This document shows positions 13,101 to 28,100 of a stretch of 64,000 bases of DNA, piece after piece (the stretch's first letter is position 1; each line of letters opens with the position of its first letter). Source of the DNA: Balanoglossus misakiensis (taxonomy: Eukaryota > Hemichordata); NCBI GenBank assembly GCA_040954595.2, contig CM082576.2, forward strand, positions 930,001 to 994,000, in the 5' to 3' direction. A model generated the notes under the pieces. It searched no databases and had not been told where the DNA came from. It saw nothing but the letters and a program-made list of their open reading frames with translations. The position numbers were made by a program, and so were the translations under genes.

Positions 13101-16100
13101 TTCTATCATCTTCATAAAACGAGTACAGCTACCAGTATCACATGAAGTCTTCTCCGACAGCTGTTATAGCATCAAGTACATATCAGTATTTTCTGTGAAC
13201 TTGACCATGACGGAAAAGCAAACATCAAAGCCTACCGCTGCTCTATATCCAGGGTAGTGAATGACTCATAGGGTACTTGGCTACTCAAGATCATAGTCAT
13301 TTGCTATGCACCATTTGACTTCAAAGTCATGCATTACTGAAGCTTTCTCTTTGGGTACCTCTGTGCACCGGCAGTTATTTCCATCAGGAGAATTTTCAAA
13401 ACTTAATCACTTGTACTTTCTCAGCCAGACTATTTTGATGAGTGAGAATATAAATGGAAAAAATTGGCAATTTATTCTGCATTTAGTATGTATGCCCATC
13501 TGATATTTCATGCTTAAATCTGACCGTCAGTTTTCCTGAAATGAAAACTTTCCCAAATTCTATGACTACATTAATCATACCTGGCGGAATAATTATTTTA
13601 CACATCCAATGTACCTCAAGTGTGATCTGATTGGTCAACACACTCTTCAAACAGGTGTACTACAGGTGCATGCATTATGTAACAAATTAACATAGACCAT
13701 CACCTCACATAGACCAACATACAGCAGTTTGTTACTTGATTTCAACATAGTTTTTACAGTCAGTGCCAGTATTTTTAGGAAGGGTTTTCTGTAATCTCAG
13801 TTCTGCACTCAGAATGTAGTGGACTGGAGTTGTTAGTACATAGATCTGGATCCAATGAAAAGTTGTAAGAAGTAATACATAGGCTTGGCAAGCAATGTGT
13901 GAGTACTAGACATGAACTATGAAATCTGTGGATACCAAGACTTGGGGAGATAATCAATTGCCGTCTCTCTTGTTGTTTTCCTTGGTAGGAGTTAGAAGAT
14001 GCGGAATTCATCCCAATGAAGACCCATTCGGATGATATTCCGCCAGGACTGGATGCCAGCCATGGAAGCAATGGAAGTATTGGCTTGGGAGTCAGTGCTC
14101 ACGGAATACCCATTGTTCCCCCACTGGATCTTGGTAGTCTGAAAGACACTGGATCATCTGTGGAATCTGTTAGAGAAATAACTCACCATGAACTTGATTT
14201 CCTACGAACTAAAGTGCAACATTACAAACAAGAAAATGATCGGGTAAGTGACCAGATATACATTTCATGCACCTTCAATATACTGGTATAATTTCAATTC
14301 TCTCAAAGAACAAGAAAATGATACAGCTACCATCCTTTTTGCTCTGGGCAACATGGATTAAAGACCATATGTTTATTTTTGTTCCAAAGCTTCGATCTGA
14401 AAGGATTGTGGTTTAATGTCCATTTGATGTCTGGAAAATTCTTCTCCCTCTGGGTTTTGTTTTTTAATGCAACTCCAGTAATGGTGGCATTGCCCTCTTA
14501 CAAAGTCTCATGGGATTTTACAGCGTAATGACTGTGCTCACTACTGGTAATTTCGATGACAAATGTACCATTATTTGAAGTAGCCAGAATGCAATCTTTC
14601 ACAATTGATTGTCCTCAAATTCTGGTATAAGTGATTGTTGGTAATGTAAAGGTTGTTTCATTATTGTTTGGAACTGTGGGTTTCACAGATAGACAGACAC
14701 GTGTATACGCATGTATAGATACATACCGGGTACATACATATGTATGAATGACATGCGTACGTATGTTACATACCGGTACATTAACTGTGTGTGTGTGTAT
14801 GTATGTTTAAATTTTATTCCAAGTACATGTACAATTCTTGTTTGAATCCATCAAGAGAAATGATTTTTTTTTAAATGATTGTATTGATGTTGTGACATTC
14901 TATTTGCAGCTCCTAAAAGTTGTAAGTGAACAAGAGGAAAGAATACAAGAGTTAGAACGCAAGGTACGTCACTTTGAAGAAAAGCAGCATGAGACTGATT
15001 GAAAACTGTTTTCTGATGCTGTGTGTGAACCTGGTCACCATCAGCATGATGTGTTTTTGCGTGTATCATGTCTGACAACTCTCACTGTGTCTTCTTTGTG
15101 TAGTCATCATTGTACAGTTTGATTAGCCTGTCAATCTTTGCAACCTGTTAGAGTTTTGATCTGCATCATCAAGTGAGAGAACATATCTCAATCTTTTAGA
15201 GGCGTTTTCTTATATATTTGGTGATAAATGTTCCCTTACTTTATTACGGAATATGTAAACTTCCCTACTCGGAGTTCAATGACCCAAGTCAGCCTGTTTC
15301 TCCTCTTAATTTGTTTTGTTGCATGGGGCCATCAATTTTTTTATGGGGAAAACTGGTACAGTCCATTCTAGTCTGAGAGGCGCAGCGTTTAATTATAAAT
15401 TTTGTGTGCAATATGTGAGATGCCACAGTGAAAATTTACCATCATCTATATAAATGTCTAGATTTAGGTAATATTTTTTCAAATGTCAAAATGAGATTTA
15501 CACTTTAATCATTGCCATCTGAACTGCACATTCCATTGTGTGGTGAATCACTTTCAATTACTCAGTTCTGCTCACAGAACGAGTTATTGATGTGTCGTAC
15601 TTTCAGTGGAAATGAAACATGAAAGAAAAATTATATCAGTTGATGACAAAAGTACATATCAAGGGACCAAATATCAACCGATGAAAATTATTGATTAAAC
15701 GTTTGCTGAAAAACTCAATAAGATGTGATCAATTGAGACTGAGGTTATTGATTTGGGTTGTCTTGTTCACTGTTGCATTTTCATCAGACAAAGTTCAGTG
15801 ACTGCCCTGGGTTCAGTCTTTCAAAGCGCGCTTTTTACCCATCGCTTTCTCAGCTTAAAGGCATGGAAGTGTAACTTCAAATATATTTGATTGAAATTGG
15901 TTTTGCATTTGACAATGCATGCATTAATGCTGAAGGACATGGAACTGAAAATAGATTTTTTGTTGTCACGTTCGTTACCTGCCGAAACTCTCGTAATGCA
16001 ACATACGTGGATGATGTAGATGCTGTATGTACACTAGCTGACCTGTGATAAACCTGTAGATATTTTATTGCTCAATTTAATATGTTCAGAACATGAAATC

Positions 16101-19100
16101 AATCACTCTGACAGAAATTTGATTTGATGTGTGCAAATGCTGACTAAAATGCAAGCCATCAGAATGTGAAATTTGTTTCAATGATAAGAAATGTCTGCTC
16201 CACAGGGAGTTCAAAGTATGACACTTTAAAAACTTACAGTATAAATGTTCCATGAAGGGAAAAGTCATAGAGATCATTTTCACTAAACATACTAAAATTA
16301 CATCAAATCTTTTGTGAAGGTATAGCTTGCAGCAATTTGCATCACCTGTCATCGGGTGAATATTGCAAGATGCAGACTCTGTGTCGTCGTGTTTTTTTTA
16401 AAAAACGGTAAAATGTAAATTCTAAAAGCAGTCACTCCATGCTTTTTATCAATTTTTAAATAATTGATCATTTTGAAAATGAATATTTGTTGTAACTATT
16501 TTCATTTCATGCTGTGACTGAAATAATGTTGAACTTGGCAAATGATTTCTGAGACTGAGAGAAAGAACTGCACACATTATACCAGAATGATTGCTGATGA
16601 TAAAGACTAATAAATTTATCAGGTACATGTAAATGTGTAATTTGTTTGATTAAATTAATTGTCACTGCCACAAGATTTGATGTCATCAATCCCTAGAGAA
16701 ATGAAATCAATATTCGTTGAGAAGAAATGTTGACAGTTTAATTACAACTGCATTATTACAAAGCCTTCACCTTTTCAGGCAGTTCTCAGCCATTACAAAG
16801 ACACCTTTCTGTTGACTCTCTGTCATAATAACTTCTGATTTTATTTTCTTAGTAAAACTTAGTCAGGATAAGGATTACAAAATGTGTCTAGATTTTTAAA
16901 AAGTTTTTTGGCAACCGGGTCTTAGTGACAAGGATCTGACTATAACCATTGGTGATGTGCAATAAACTCAAATGGAACATGTACAGACAGACATTTTTTG
17001 TGAAAAAAGTCTCATCATACACACCAGGCAGGAATTGGAAATATTGAAAGTTCAAGGTCAGTGCTATGAAAGCATTATATAAATCTTAAAAAGATAATTA
17101 CATTCAGTGCTTGTGGTACATCTCATTTTTTGTTGATCTTCAGGCATGCTGATTCTATACTCATTGCACTATGGACTGGCTTTAAGGTTAAGTTTTATTC
17201 ACTGTTTAAATACAGAAAATATCATCCATTTTAATTTGCTTCACTATATTCCAAGTGTCCCAGGGACCTGTTTCCAATTGAGCATGTTTGATTTATAGTG
17301 TTTTGTGAAGTGGGCAACATACTGCGTCAAGTGTTCTGTGATTGCATCCCCAATCTGCCATAATGGATCTCGTCCAGCTGTTGATTTGCCCCCAAGTGAT
17401 GATTTCAATATTTTCATGCATTCAAGCAGTAAATCATAAAAATCTTTTCATCAGTTAGCGTGCCAGAAATATGCTTTTGTGTGGTCTGTTTGGGGCTCTA
17501 CTATTTAGAGAAGATACTTTGTACCTCTCAGAAAATATGGTCAATCTCAGAAAACATCCCATTTATCATTCATTCACTCATTTGGAGAGTTTGTGGTGAA
17601 TATTTTTAACAGTGCCATTGCACATCTTAACAATCAAATTCTCATGTAACTTCAGACAGCTTTTTCTTGATTGGAGGGAAAAAGGTTGGGTCACCATGGT
17701 AATGTTGTAATCACAGGACAAAACCTTTTAAAATGGAGTAGTTGAAGTAATTTCTACTTTAGTTTCCTCAATACTACAGACATTGGTTAATTTGAATACT
17801 GCACCAAAACGGGCAACTGGCAACTTCAGTGGCCATATTGATAGAGCAGAGAGGACTTAATCATTGACGATGACTTATTTGCCCATCAAAAGGTTTTCTT
17901 CAAGTTTGAGAGAACTCATTTTTTTCTGAAGATCTGTCCCCAGGGTACACTTCATCTTGTAACCATAGTGTTTAACTTTCCTTGACCCAAGGTGAATAAC
18001 AGAGCGTGGGAACTTTTGATGTGATTTCAATCATCTCTGTCATCCCTACAAATGAAGTAGACTGTTATTGTTAACCAGTTTGTTCTCCTTTCTTTCAAAT
18101 GTATAACATAGAGTTACGTTTAATTAGTAATATTTAAAAAAAAATTACAGACATTTTCTGAAAACGATGATCAAACACCAAATGTTTCTTGTGCTTATAT
18201 ACAAAATGATCCACACAAGCAAGCAGCATGCAGATTTACAAAACTTTGTTATTTTGTGAACACCTGCCCTGATCAATATTGTACTCCACCTAAAACGGTG
18301 TCTAAAAGAAAACAAGATTCTGACAATGCTCAGAGAGATTTTAAATGATAGTCCCAAGACCCACTTTAGGCAGCCATCTTGGTAACCTCAAACCGAGACA
18401 AAAAAAGCAAATTTTGCAGCAACAGACTCTTATCACACCTAAACTCCTTGTAGGTATGACTCATAAGTCTCTCATGACTCATCTTCATTTTCTTCCTAGA
18501 CTTCTGGCACCATTGCTCTCTTAGCAATCTCCTCAAATTCTCTGTGCAATGTACAAGTTAACTTGCTGTTATTGTCAATTTGCATTACCTGTAAATACCT
18601 GCACTGCCTTAGAGAAATACTCCATGTGACACTTTCATTATTCCCAAGATGATTTGAACATGGCTGGGTTTTTTTGTATGCGTCATTCCAAGTTTACTGT
18701 CTGCTGTAAAACTTCAATAGTCTAATTAAATGAAATCTTACAGATAATAATTATTACATGATTATCAAATACTAGTCGGCTTTCCTCATTTCATCAGAAA
18801 TATCTGAAGCAGTTAACCCTGACACTAACTTTAAAACAAGGTAATCATTATAATAGTCATTAACAAGGCAAACTGGACACTTTCGTAACAGTTGTTCCAA
18901 GTGTGTACTTTGTGTGGTCTTATTGGTCGATTTCTTTGTCAACGCACTCTTCACACAGGTGCATAGATGTACTGTAACCTTTGACCTTCCCAGGCATTTG
19001 ACATTGAACCTTTGAATGAGGCATGTATTTTCTAGGTGTTTTTGATATGGTACGTGACGTCACTGACATTCTCTAGAAAGTAACAACAGATATTTTATAC

Positions 19101-22100
19101 ATGCACTGTCATGGCTTAATTCTGACAGCCGGGAATGTTTTCGTTTAAAAGTCCAGGCATAACATTGTAATACGATTCTGAAAAATTGCGTTGAATGTCA
19201 TGTGATTGCAACATGATTGAACATAATGATTTCGATCTCAAAGAGATAGTTCTTACTGATGTAGAATGCAACTGTAATCAGTCACTTATTTGTTGATGAA
19301 CAGCTTTTTCGTAGAAATTTTAAAAATGGGTATTTATGTTGCTCACTTTTCATGTGTGTGTATGTGCTAATATATTATTTTCATTAAAGGGAAATGAAAC
19401 TATGAAAATGTACATGGTTTTACATATTTTTAACAGTATTTGCGTGCATGATGTCAGAGTATGTTACAATACTTTTGTCCCATTAAGCATTACATTTATG
19501 AAAACTGTCAGTATTTTTGTGAGACTTTTTTGTTTTTATTTTCCTTAGCAGGTTTGTTGTTGCCATTCTCAACACTCAGCATATCAATAAATGCAAGCAC
19601 ACGTATTCAGCTCTTCCTATCTCCAGCTCCTTCTCTACCTGTCCTCTTACATTACCACCCTTCAGTTCCACAGAACTTGAAACCTAGTCTGAGTTGAGTT
19701 GAGTAATGGCAACAATATTACCTGCAAACTTTCATCTTTTGTGCAATATTACATTCCATGTATTTTTTGTGTATTTTATTTGATTATGTTGTACATGTAT
19801 GTGTTTGTGTTATTTTTATTTGAACCAGTGTCTTCATAAAGTGTGTACGTCAACTGCATGAATCCACAGTCTCTGTCTGATTTTTTTTTCTTTTCACAAT
19901 TACATCTTCATCAACTCGCATACACTGTCACTGCTTATACCTCAGATGGGAATTAAAGCATTAAGAAAGAGTCTGTTTTGCAGCACATAGCAACCTTGTC
20001 ATAATACGCCTAAATTACGCCAGAATAAAATGTCACACATAGGCTCTAAGTGTTCTATCAAAAACATGCACAGAAGACGTCATGTAGTAGGCCTACCAAC
20101 AATTACATGTGCTAGCACATGCATAGGAATACAAATGGTATTCGTTCCAACAAAGGACAGATCCAGATTTGGAGGAAATGTTTAGACATATATCTCCAGA
20201 TGTGATTTGTGCGATACCAAATTTGAAATTGGATTTCCAGTATTTTTTAAATGATTATGGTGAGTGTCAACATTCTATTAAACTTGTTGTGTGGTTCGAA
20301 CAACCACATGTGTACCGTATATGTAACACAATTATCCAAGCGATTATTTGCAGTTCTCACTTCTTCAGGTGAGTGTATCTCCATCACAGACAGCGAAGAT
20401 GATTTTCACTGCAGGAGACATGCAGAAGTAATTATCCAAAAATATTGTGCAGAAATAAAATTGTTTGTGTTGATTGTGTGGATGATAAATGTATTTGTAG
20501 AGAACCCAAACGAGATGAATCAAAACCAGTTTGTTCAACACACAATGGTCTTTCTGACATGTGTATCTCTTTCCATCTAAACATATGAAATATTAAATTT
20601 CCTAATGTGTTTGCATGTATTGTGCAGAATTGTGAAATCTATCAGTCATCTTTGGTGTCAAACTGCTGATAAGGATCTTTCATTAAAATCATAAATCATC
20701 AAATTGGTAATTGGAAAAAATGATATTTTTGTCGATTGCTCCCTGGAGATGATAAAGTTAATAATGAACCACTGTATATCATTGGTTGTTGGACATTTGT
20801 CAGGAAAGGAAGAAGAAAAGAGACAGTCTTTCCATAACTAGCCTTTGATATATTTTGTGTTTTGTTAGTTTGAAACAGCCGGAGCTTTGGTCATCTCAGC
20901 TTGCATAATGAGTAATTGCATAAAGAAACAATGTCACTTTGACTGTTTGCTCATTGTTAAATTTCGAAAGGTTTGGCCATGAATGTACTCAGCCATGTTG
21001 CTGAAAATTAGAGCATGATTGTTTCACATTCATCTCCCAATGGTAACCAATTTAATTCCAAAAACAAACCTCTCTGTACAAACGCCTTTCATTTTATCAA
21101 GTGTATATAGATTATTGAGTTTTCTTCCTGAAAGGTTAAGTTATTTTTGGTGCCAATTATAGAATTAAACATGATAAATGTCTCTGTGACTTGAAAGGTT
21201 AAACGATAATGAAACCCCACATGGTTTTGCTATTTAAACCCGGAATTGAATTCAGTTTTTTTCTAGTATTCTGACATCTTTAGACTTGAATGTCACAAAA
21301 ACCAAACAAACTTTGGATTTGAAGTTATTCATACCATAATTCTAGTCTCGTGACAATTTTGAAAATCACTCTTCATGCATGCAAGTGATGTTCCTCTCCT
21401 ACTTCTGCAACTGAGGGCAGTATATGCACCCATTCCAGTAGACAGATTCAGTTGGCCCAGATCGAGAGGCCACTATGTACAGTCACACCCTGATGGCAAT
21501 GATCCATGTGTACACTGTGTTTGCAGGGTGGAAGAAATTATGCGGTTTTGTGTTTGTTAACTCTGAAGATTTACATGTTATAGCAAACCATTTCTGGAGC
21601 ATACTTTGTTTTTGTTACCAATGAATGAAATATTTGAACCCTGAGGCAGTATTGGCAAATCATATCAGGCAAATTAATTTGTGTGTCTCGTATAAAAATA
21701 GATAAACTATATTTGTACTCATGCCTCAATCAAAATTCCATCACGTATCTCGGCCAGGTCTGTCTGGTGCGTGCAACTGTGCTGTAGGAATTAGCTCCAC
21801 CCAAATTGTTTGTGCAGGCTGGCTTTTAATGAACAACTCACGGCAAACAACTGCCAGGATGTTCAGTAGGAAAAGGGAGTCATGAAAAAACGTCGCTGTC
21901 TGGGCTTTGGGGGGTACTAGCTGTGGTAACGCAGTTGTACCATGGAGGGATGCACAGCTAGGGGAGGGGAGGGGGGAGGGGGTACAAGGAGAAATAAAGA
22001 GGAATACAACAGGTGGTCACTTGGAAAGGGTGACCAACTGTGTTCTGTCGCTGTGTTCGCCCAGTTTTGATGAAGGATAGAATTTCAATGTCAACAAAAG

Positions 22101-25100
22101 AGAGCAGGACACCAACTCGACGATACATATTATAGGAATATGCAGAGTAAATGATCGTCACATCTCTCACACAGCACAACACAACACAACACAACACAAC
22201 ACAACTATAAAGTATGCCACAATCTCAATTACCAGAAAATGTGCATGCACACCACAAACTAGGAAGTGCACATGCAAATTAATAGTTGAGCTCAAACAAC
22301 TCGCAATTCAACATATTTCAAGAGGCAGAACAACTTCAAAATACCCAAAAAAAAACTTTAAGAGTAAGCAAATTTGTCCCCATAACATCTGTGAAAGGGT
22401 CAATTGAACTTTTGCAGGTGAAACGTACAACACTGGGAAAGGTGAACATCCTGGAAACAATTGAACCTGGGATGGGACACACCCTGTTTTATTACCCAGC
22501 AACACTCACTGCAAATAGTTACATTTGTTGCATTTTGATCGCTGTAATTACTACTTCAATATGTTGCTGACAAAATGTCCACTTTATTTTAACTCATAAA
22601 TATCTCAACCTGCATGAATTGTCTGAGAGTGGCTGGTATTGATTGACTATGTTGATATACACACTTCTATGATCAGATAATTTTTTTTATCAGTGCAGTC
22701 CCTTGAGTTCAACAAGTTTTGTCGGCATGTTTGAAAAAATTGTGTGACACTGTAGGGCAGTATCTTGACAGGTTCTTTTGTAAATATATAAATCACTCAT
22801 TATTGTCTTCGTCTTATCATGTTATACGCTTATTTGCCAGTGAAACCAGAAGTCATGAGCAGATTAACACAAATGCTTAGAATCTATTTGTCCTGCATTC
22901 TGTTGTGTATATATCTAACATATACTGTTGCATGAAGTTAGTTCCTGTGTTTTTTTGTATGAATGCACAAAGTAACCAGAGTTTGAACAAGATACATGTA
23001 GTTTCCGAAGTTGCAGTATATTCCGATTCATATCAATTTTCCTCTTCAAATCAAATTCTTTTCATGATTTCTGTTTACACTTCTGGAAAATGATATTGTA
23101 AGATAACGTTATCTGTAGTCAACAGTGAGAGGGGCTTTCAGAGATCGGAGTAATTGATACTGCCGTATCTATAGTAACAGCCAGTGGCATTAACTGTCAA
23201 AATCAGCTGTGTTGTAAGTTGGTTGCTAGCTTTGATATGTTTTCAAATGAAACTGATCACAGGCTTCAAACAATTATTTAAAGTCATTCAAAATTCCAGG
23301 ACTTTTCGCAATGATTTTCCAAGAATTTGAGAAGTCAGAAATGCTGTTTTCCACTGAGGAGTGATTGTGGAACAGTCATTTTGTTGAAAATTCATGGTAG
23401 CATGAGTGTGAATCAATTCACAAGGTTTGCTGGATCCTGGGAGGAGGAGGAGGAGGAGGGGGGGTCAAATGAATACAAAGAAAATGGACAAATCATCATC
23501 AGTGAGGCTGACATTCTCTGTGATTGCTTCCCCATTTTTAAAATGAAGATTTTTGGTCCAAAATTCCAAGAATTGGACCCTGAGGAATCATCTTTCTGCT
23601 GATGTACAATAATTACAAACCTGAGTGTGTTAGACATAATATGGACCTCTCAGTGATTGCTTCAGACAGATATCCATTATGGCAACGACCTATATTTGCC
23701 TGATTGACCTTCTGAGATCATTAACTTTTCAGAATGACAGATGATGTTTTTCAAACTTGGCCGTCGCATCTTTTGCAGTGTCGCATCTAAAAGTCATGGT
23801 CGTCCAGATCGACTCATTCACAGATTTAAAGTGAACTAAAACTGCAAGATGTAAACTAATAGAATATGCATTATGATAAATAATAAGGTGTTTTTCACCA
23901 CATCTTGATAACCTGTGACAAAGTGCCCACCATTGAAAGTCATTATGCTGTGATACTGATCCCGAAAAAGAAGCAAAGAAAAGATATGTGACTGAGGGTG
24001 GTGCAAGAAATCTGTAAAAATCCTGACTTTGTTTGTCAGAGGCGCAAATGATCCCTGATATTTTCTTTGTTTATAGTTTATAGCAAAGGTGGCAGAAAAG
24101 TTGGGATATGGGTTGGCTATACAGCCTGCATTAAAACTTTGACTTTTTTATTATTCATAACTCTGTCATCATCATCATCATCTTAGATGTGATACTCCCC
24201 TACGAAGTTGTTGTAGTGTGTAAAATACTTGAGTTTCGGTCAGTCTCAATTGGCTGTGATATTTATCAGTTTTCAAATGTTACAGTACATCATCTGTGTG
24301 CCGTGTTGTGTCGTGCATGAATGCATCAGTATCAAATGCAGACCTGGAGGCAGTGTATCTTAGCTGAAGAATATCACAATCTCACATCCATTCATCATGG
24401 AAACCAGCAAATTTCCTGTGCGTTGGAACATCTCTTAGGATTTGCTCATTTCCTCTGTAATGTTCTGCCATCATTATTTAATCATGGTCCTTAACCACTT
24501 GTGGGTTCTCTTGTGGGAGGACAGTTTGCTACAAAAAAACCACACACACACATGCAAATCTGATTCGTGTTTATATGATACTAAATTTCACCTATTCATA
24601 CAAATATAATAAATTTAAACATGGCTATTTTAGAGATAAAATGCGTTCTGGTGCAAGCATATAGATGGCTAAACATCCTAATGACTGAAAATGCCTGGTC
24701 AGGAAGTTTTATCTCTCAACAGCAGATTTTTTTTTTCATAAGTATTCAATATGGCTAGACAGAACTGTCTATTCACATCATGATGTCTCTGTGTTTTTAA
24801 TACCCTTCCTTATGGGGTTGGCTGAAATATTGTGTCAGGCTGAATAACAGACGTACTTGCCCCAAAAATCAATCTGTAAATAGAACAAAGACATTTTCTC
24901 CAGAACTATTATGAAAATTGAAATTAAAATTCAATTATGGATAAGCAGATAAAACGATTCAAGTCATCATTTTCTGTGATGGTTTTTGCCAGTAGCAGTA
25001 AACATGTAAAGTTGCCAATCAAAAACAAACTGTGACTCTGTGTCTCATATAGTGTTCTCATTCCTCTGAGTGCTATTAACATTTCAGCAAAAAATGAAAA

Positions 25101-28100
25101 TGAAATCTATGAAATATTTATTTTAATATCTTTATGCACAGTTCCTCAAGAAAGACGGTCGGGAAACTCTCGGGCCCCTATTGTTATGATGCTCATTATG
25201 GTTTGCTGAAATGTTTATTGGATGTTTATTCCGTTAATCCAAGTAACTCCCCCAATCTGATCGGAAGCATGTCTGAAGTTAGGAAGAGACGTCGAAGTCA
25301 TTTGCATCAGATTAGCATATGCGGTGATGTCATTTTCCCAAGAATGCATCATAATTGCTGTTATTGTTGTAGAAATGTCGTTTAAGATACAGTCCCTCAA
25401 CCAACACGTCGATTTGTGATTCTTATTCTAACCCTGATCTTGTCGATCAGAACGCGAACCAGGAATACGTACTGGAAAGTGACCCAGCTCATTGAGTGAG
25501 TGATCAAAAACTGTGCATTTGTAGGGATTCCTTTCTGGTCGACGGCGATCACTGTGAGGCTCAAAAAGCAATGAATGAATGTATGAATTTTACAAATTAT
25601 ATTTTAAATGTAATAGCTACGGAAGTTTCAGAAGTAGAAAAATGGTTTTCCTTGTTGTTTTCATTAAGAATTCATGTTCAGAGATACTGTGGATATATGG
25701 TGTAAACAGTTAACTAAACTTGCGCTCAACATCATTAGACAGACACTGATCATTATAGTGTATAACTTGACATGGTGACTAAAAATCAACTTTCTCTTTC
25801 GGCTGTTGAAAGACCTTGATGGAATCAGATGCTTTTGACCTTGTATCGTGCACATCAATCTTCAATCCTATTAGAAAAATTCATCTTGGCTAAAAAGGTA
25901 ATGAAACTGGAAGTCGGTGTTGGGGTTGGCTTCAGGGCCTGGTGGTTTCCATGGTTACAGTGGTAACTAAGGATCATGGTGCAAAGTATGATTGCATGTC
26001 CACCAGGAGATTCTCGCTTTCTCAAATCAGCTGGGACTAGGAGCCAAATATATATCCACATTGCCTGATGATTGGAGACTTTATCTCTCTGTTTCCTTCG
26101 GGTATAAATCTGATCAGTTTCTTCTCTTCCATGGATATCCTTACCCCTCAGGCATTTTGGTAGCATTGTCAGAGAATGAATGCATCATTTATGAATTGTG
26201 AATGACACAGTGATAAGATTTCCCAGTGTGTGCCACATCAGACAAAGATGGGTCAATCTCACAGACAAATTCTCTTCAGCAGAGAATCCACAAATGTGTA
26301 CTTTAAGTTCCCAGTCACAAAAAATACAGTAAATAAAACATGTTTAATCAAAAAGTAACCGTGGTTGGAACAAGGAAAAGCTGTCGTCAATTGAAACTTC
26401 AATCATGACCAAGAATTCTGACTTTGTGAATAAGTCATGTCCAAACTGCAAAGAAAAGCTTTTGAAGATAGATTTATTTATTTACCATTTCATTGGATTC
26501 AACTGTCAGATAGCTGACACAAAACTTACCGGCATAAGAAGATAAAATGTGATATCCTACAGGTAAACCATGTGATCTTTGTGTTTCCTGATAAAAAATA
26601 AAACAAGTATGATGTCTAAACCCTTTTAACTCTTGACCTTTTTATATTTATGTGAACATTTCCGTCACAATGTGTCTCTGAATACCCACCATTCCTGAAT
26701 TCAAATGATAAAATACATATTCATGTAGTGTAGGTTAAAAAACTCTTTTCAACCTGGAGAATGATCCATTGACCCTGATACTCATGAAGGAATCAACCCT
26801 TCAATTTGGGCATCACTTCATCCATGTTTGTTCAAATTGTTATAGCATATGTTTTAACTTTTTTTAACTTATGAAAAGAATCATCTTCTTTCAAAAAAGG
26901 CATAGTCAACTGTTTAGTCTACACTTCCGTACACGTGATGTCAAATATCACAGCACAGATGTATCAACCACTAGGATCACTGATTCTCAGCTGGCATCAG
27001 TGGAATAGCCTGAAGTCAAGAAGAAAAAAACAACTAAGTGAATTAATTTTCTCAGAAATGCAGCTTCTACTCATCACCTCCCCATTCTGCCGCCATTCTT
27101 TCACAACATCCATCCTTCAGTTTCTAATCATAGCTTCTACTTTATGTACCTGATATTGGTTCCCAGGTGTCATTGAAAATGACAGGATGTTATCAGGGAC
27201 ATTGTAGATTCATGTGGGTACATTGTAATGATCATTGACAACTATTTATTGTGTATTCTATTATTGTACCTTGACATGTCAGTATGAAGTGGTTTTTGTC
27301 AACTGGAAGATATATTTTCATCTTTTCACATCATTGTCAATGGCAAAGAGAATATAAATGAAGTTCAATAAATGTCATTATTTCAGCTCAACATATTGTA
27401 GTCAGTAGAATGAAGAAATAGTAATCCAAACAACATCCAAAGGATTGGTCCTGTTCTTGTGTCAAAACGACATACAAACGTTTTATTCACATTCTTTTAA
27501 AGGGACAAAGTCACTAACTTTTGATATTATTTTTGCCATTTTTATTTCTTTTGATAGGCTATTTATGGTATTCTGCTCAATGATCAGTAGTTACAATCCT
27601 GTAGAGTAAAACGTGAATACGTCTACAATATTATTTTTGGTTCTGACCAAAAATTAAATGATGGAAGTATTTCATGTGTAAACGTCCATGTACTGCTATG
27701 GCTTGTGGATTGAGTCAAAAGGGCATAACTGGTATGTTTCAGTAAGTAGAACAACATAAATAGCCTATCAAAATAAAAGTCACAAATTTGTGACTTTGTC
27801 CCGTTCATGCAAATTAAGCCCTGTTTCTCTTTACATATAGAGTCAGAAAATTGTGAATGATAATAAAAAAAGATAGACAGTCCTGCTTCTTTCCATGCAT
27901 GACATCAAAATTGGGTGTTAATCAACTCCTGCTTCCTGTGTGAAAAACTCAGAAACAATACCAGACATCAACTAGAAATGCTGAAAAATTGAATGTGTTT
28001 ATCTCATGTATTCTTGTATTCACTGTCCCTTGCTAATCTATTGTGCTTTTAATCCTATTTGTCTGTGCCAGTGTATGGCTGTTATCTTGTCCCTGTCAAT

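Noticed and set aside
20291-20307. Short palindrome around GGTTCGAACAACC, resembling a tRNA T-loop
   Set aside because: No acceptor stem, anticodon arm or CCA-end pairing can be drawn around it.
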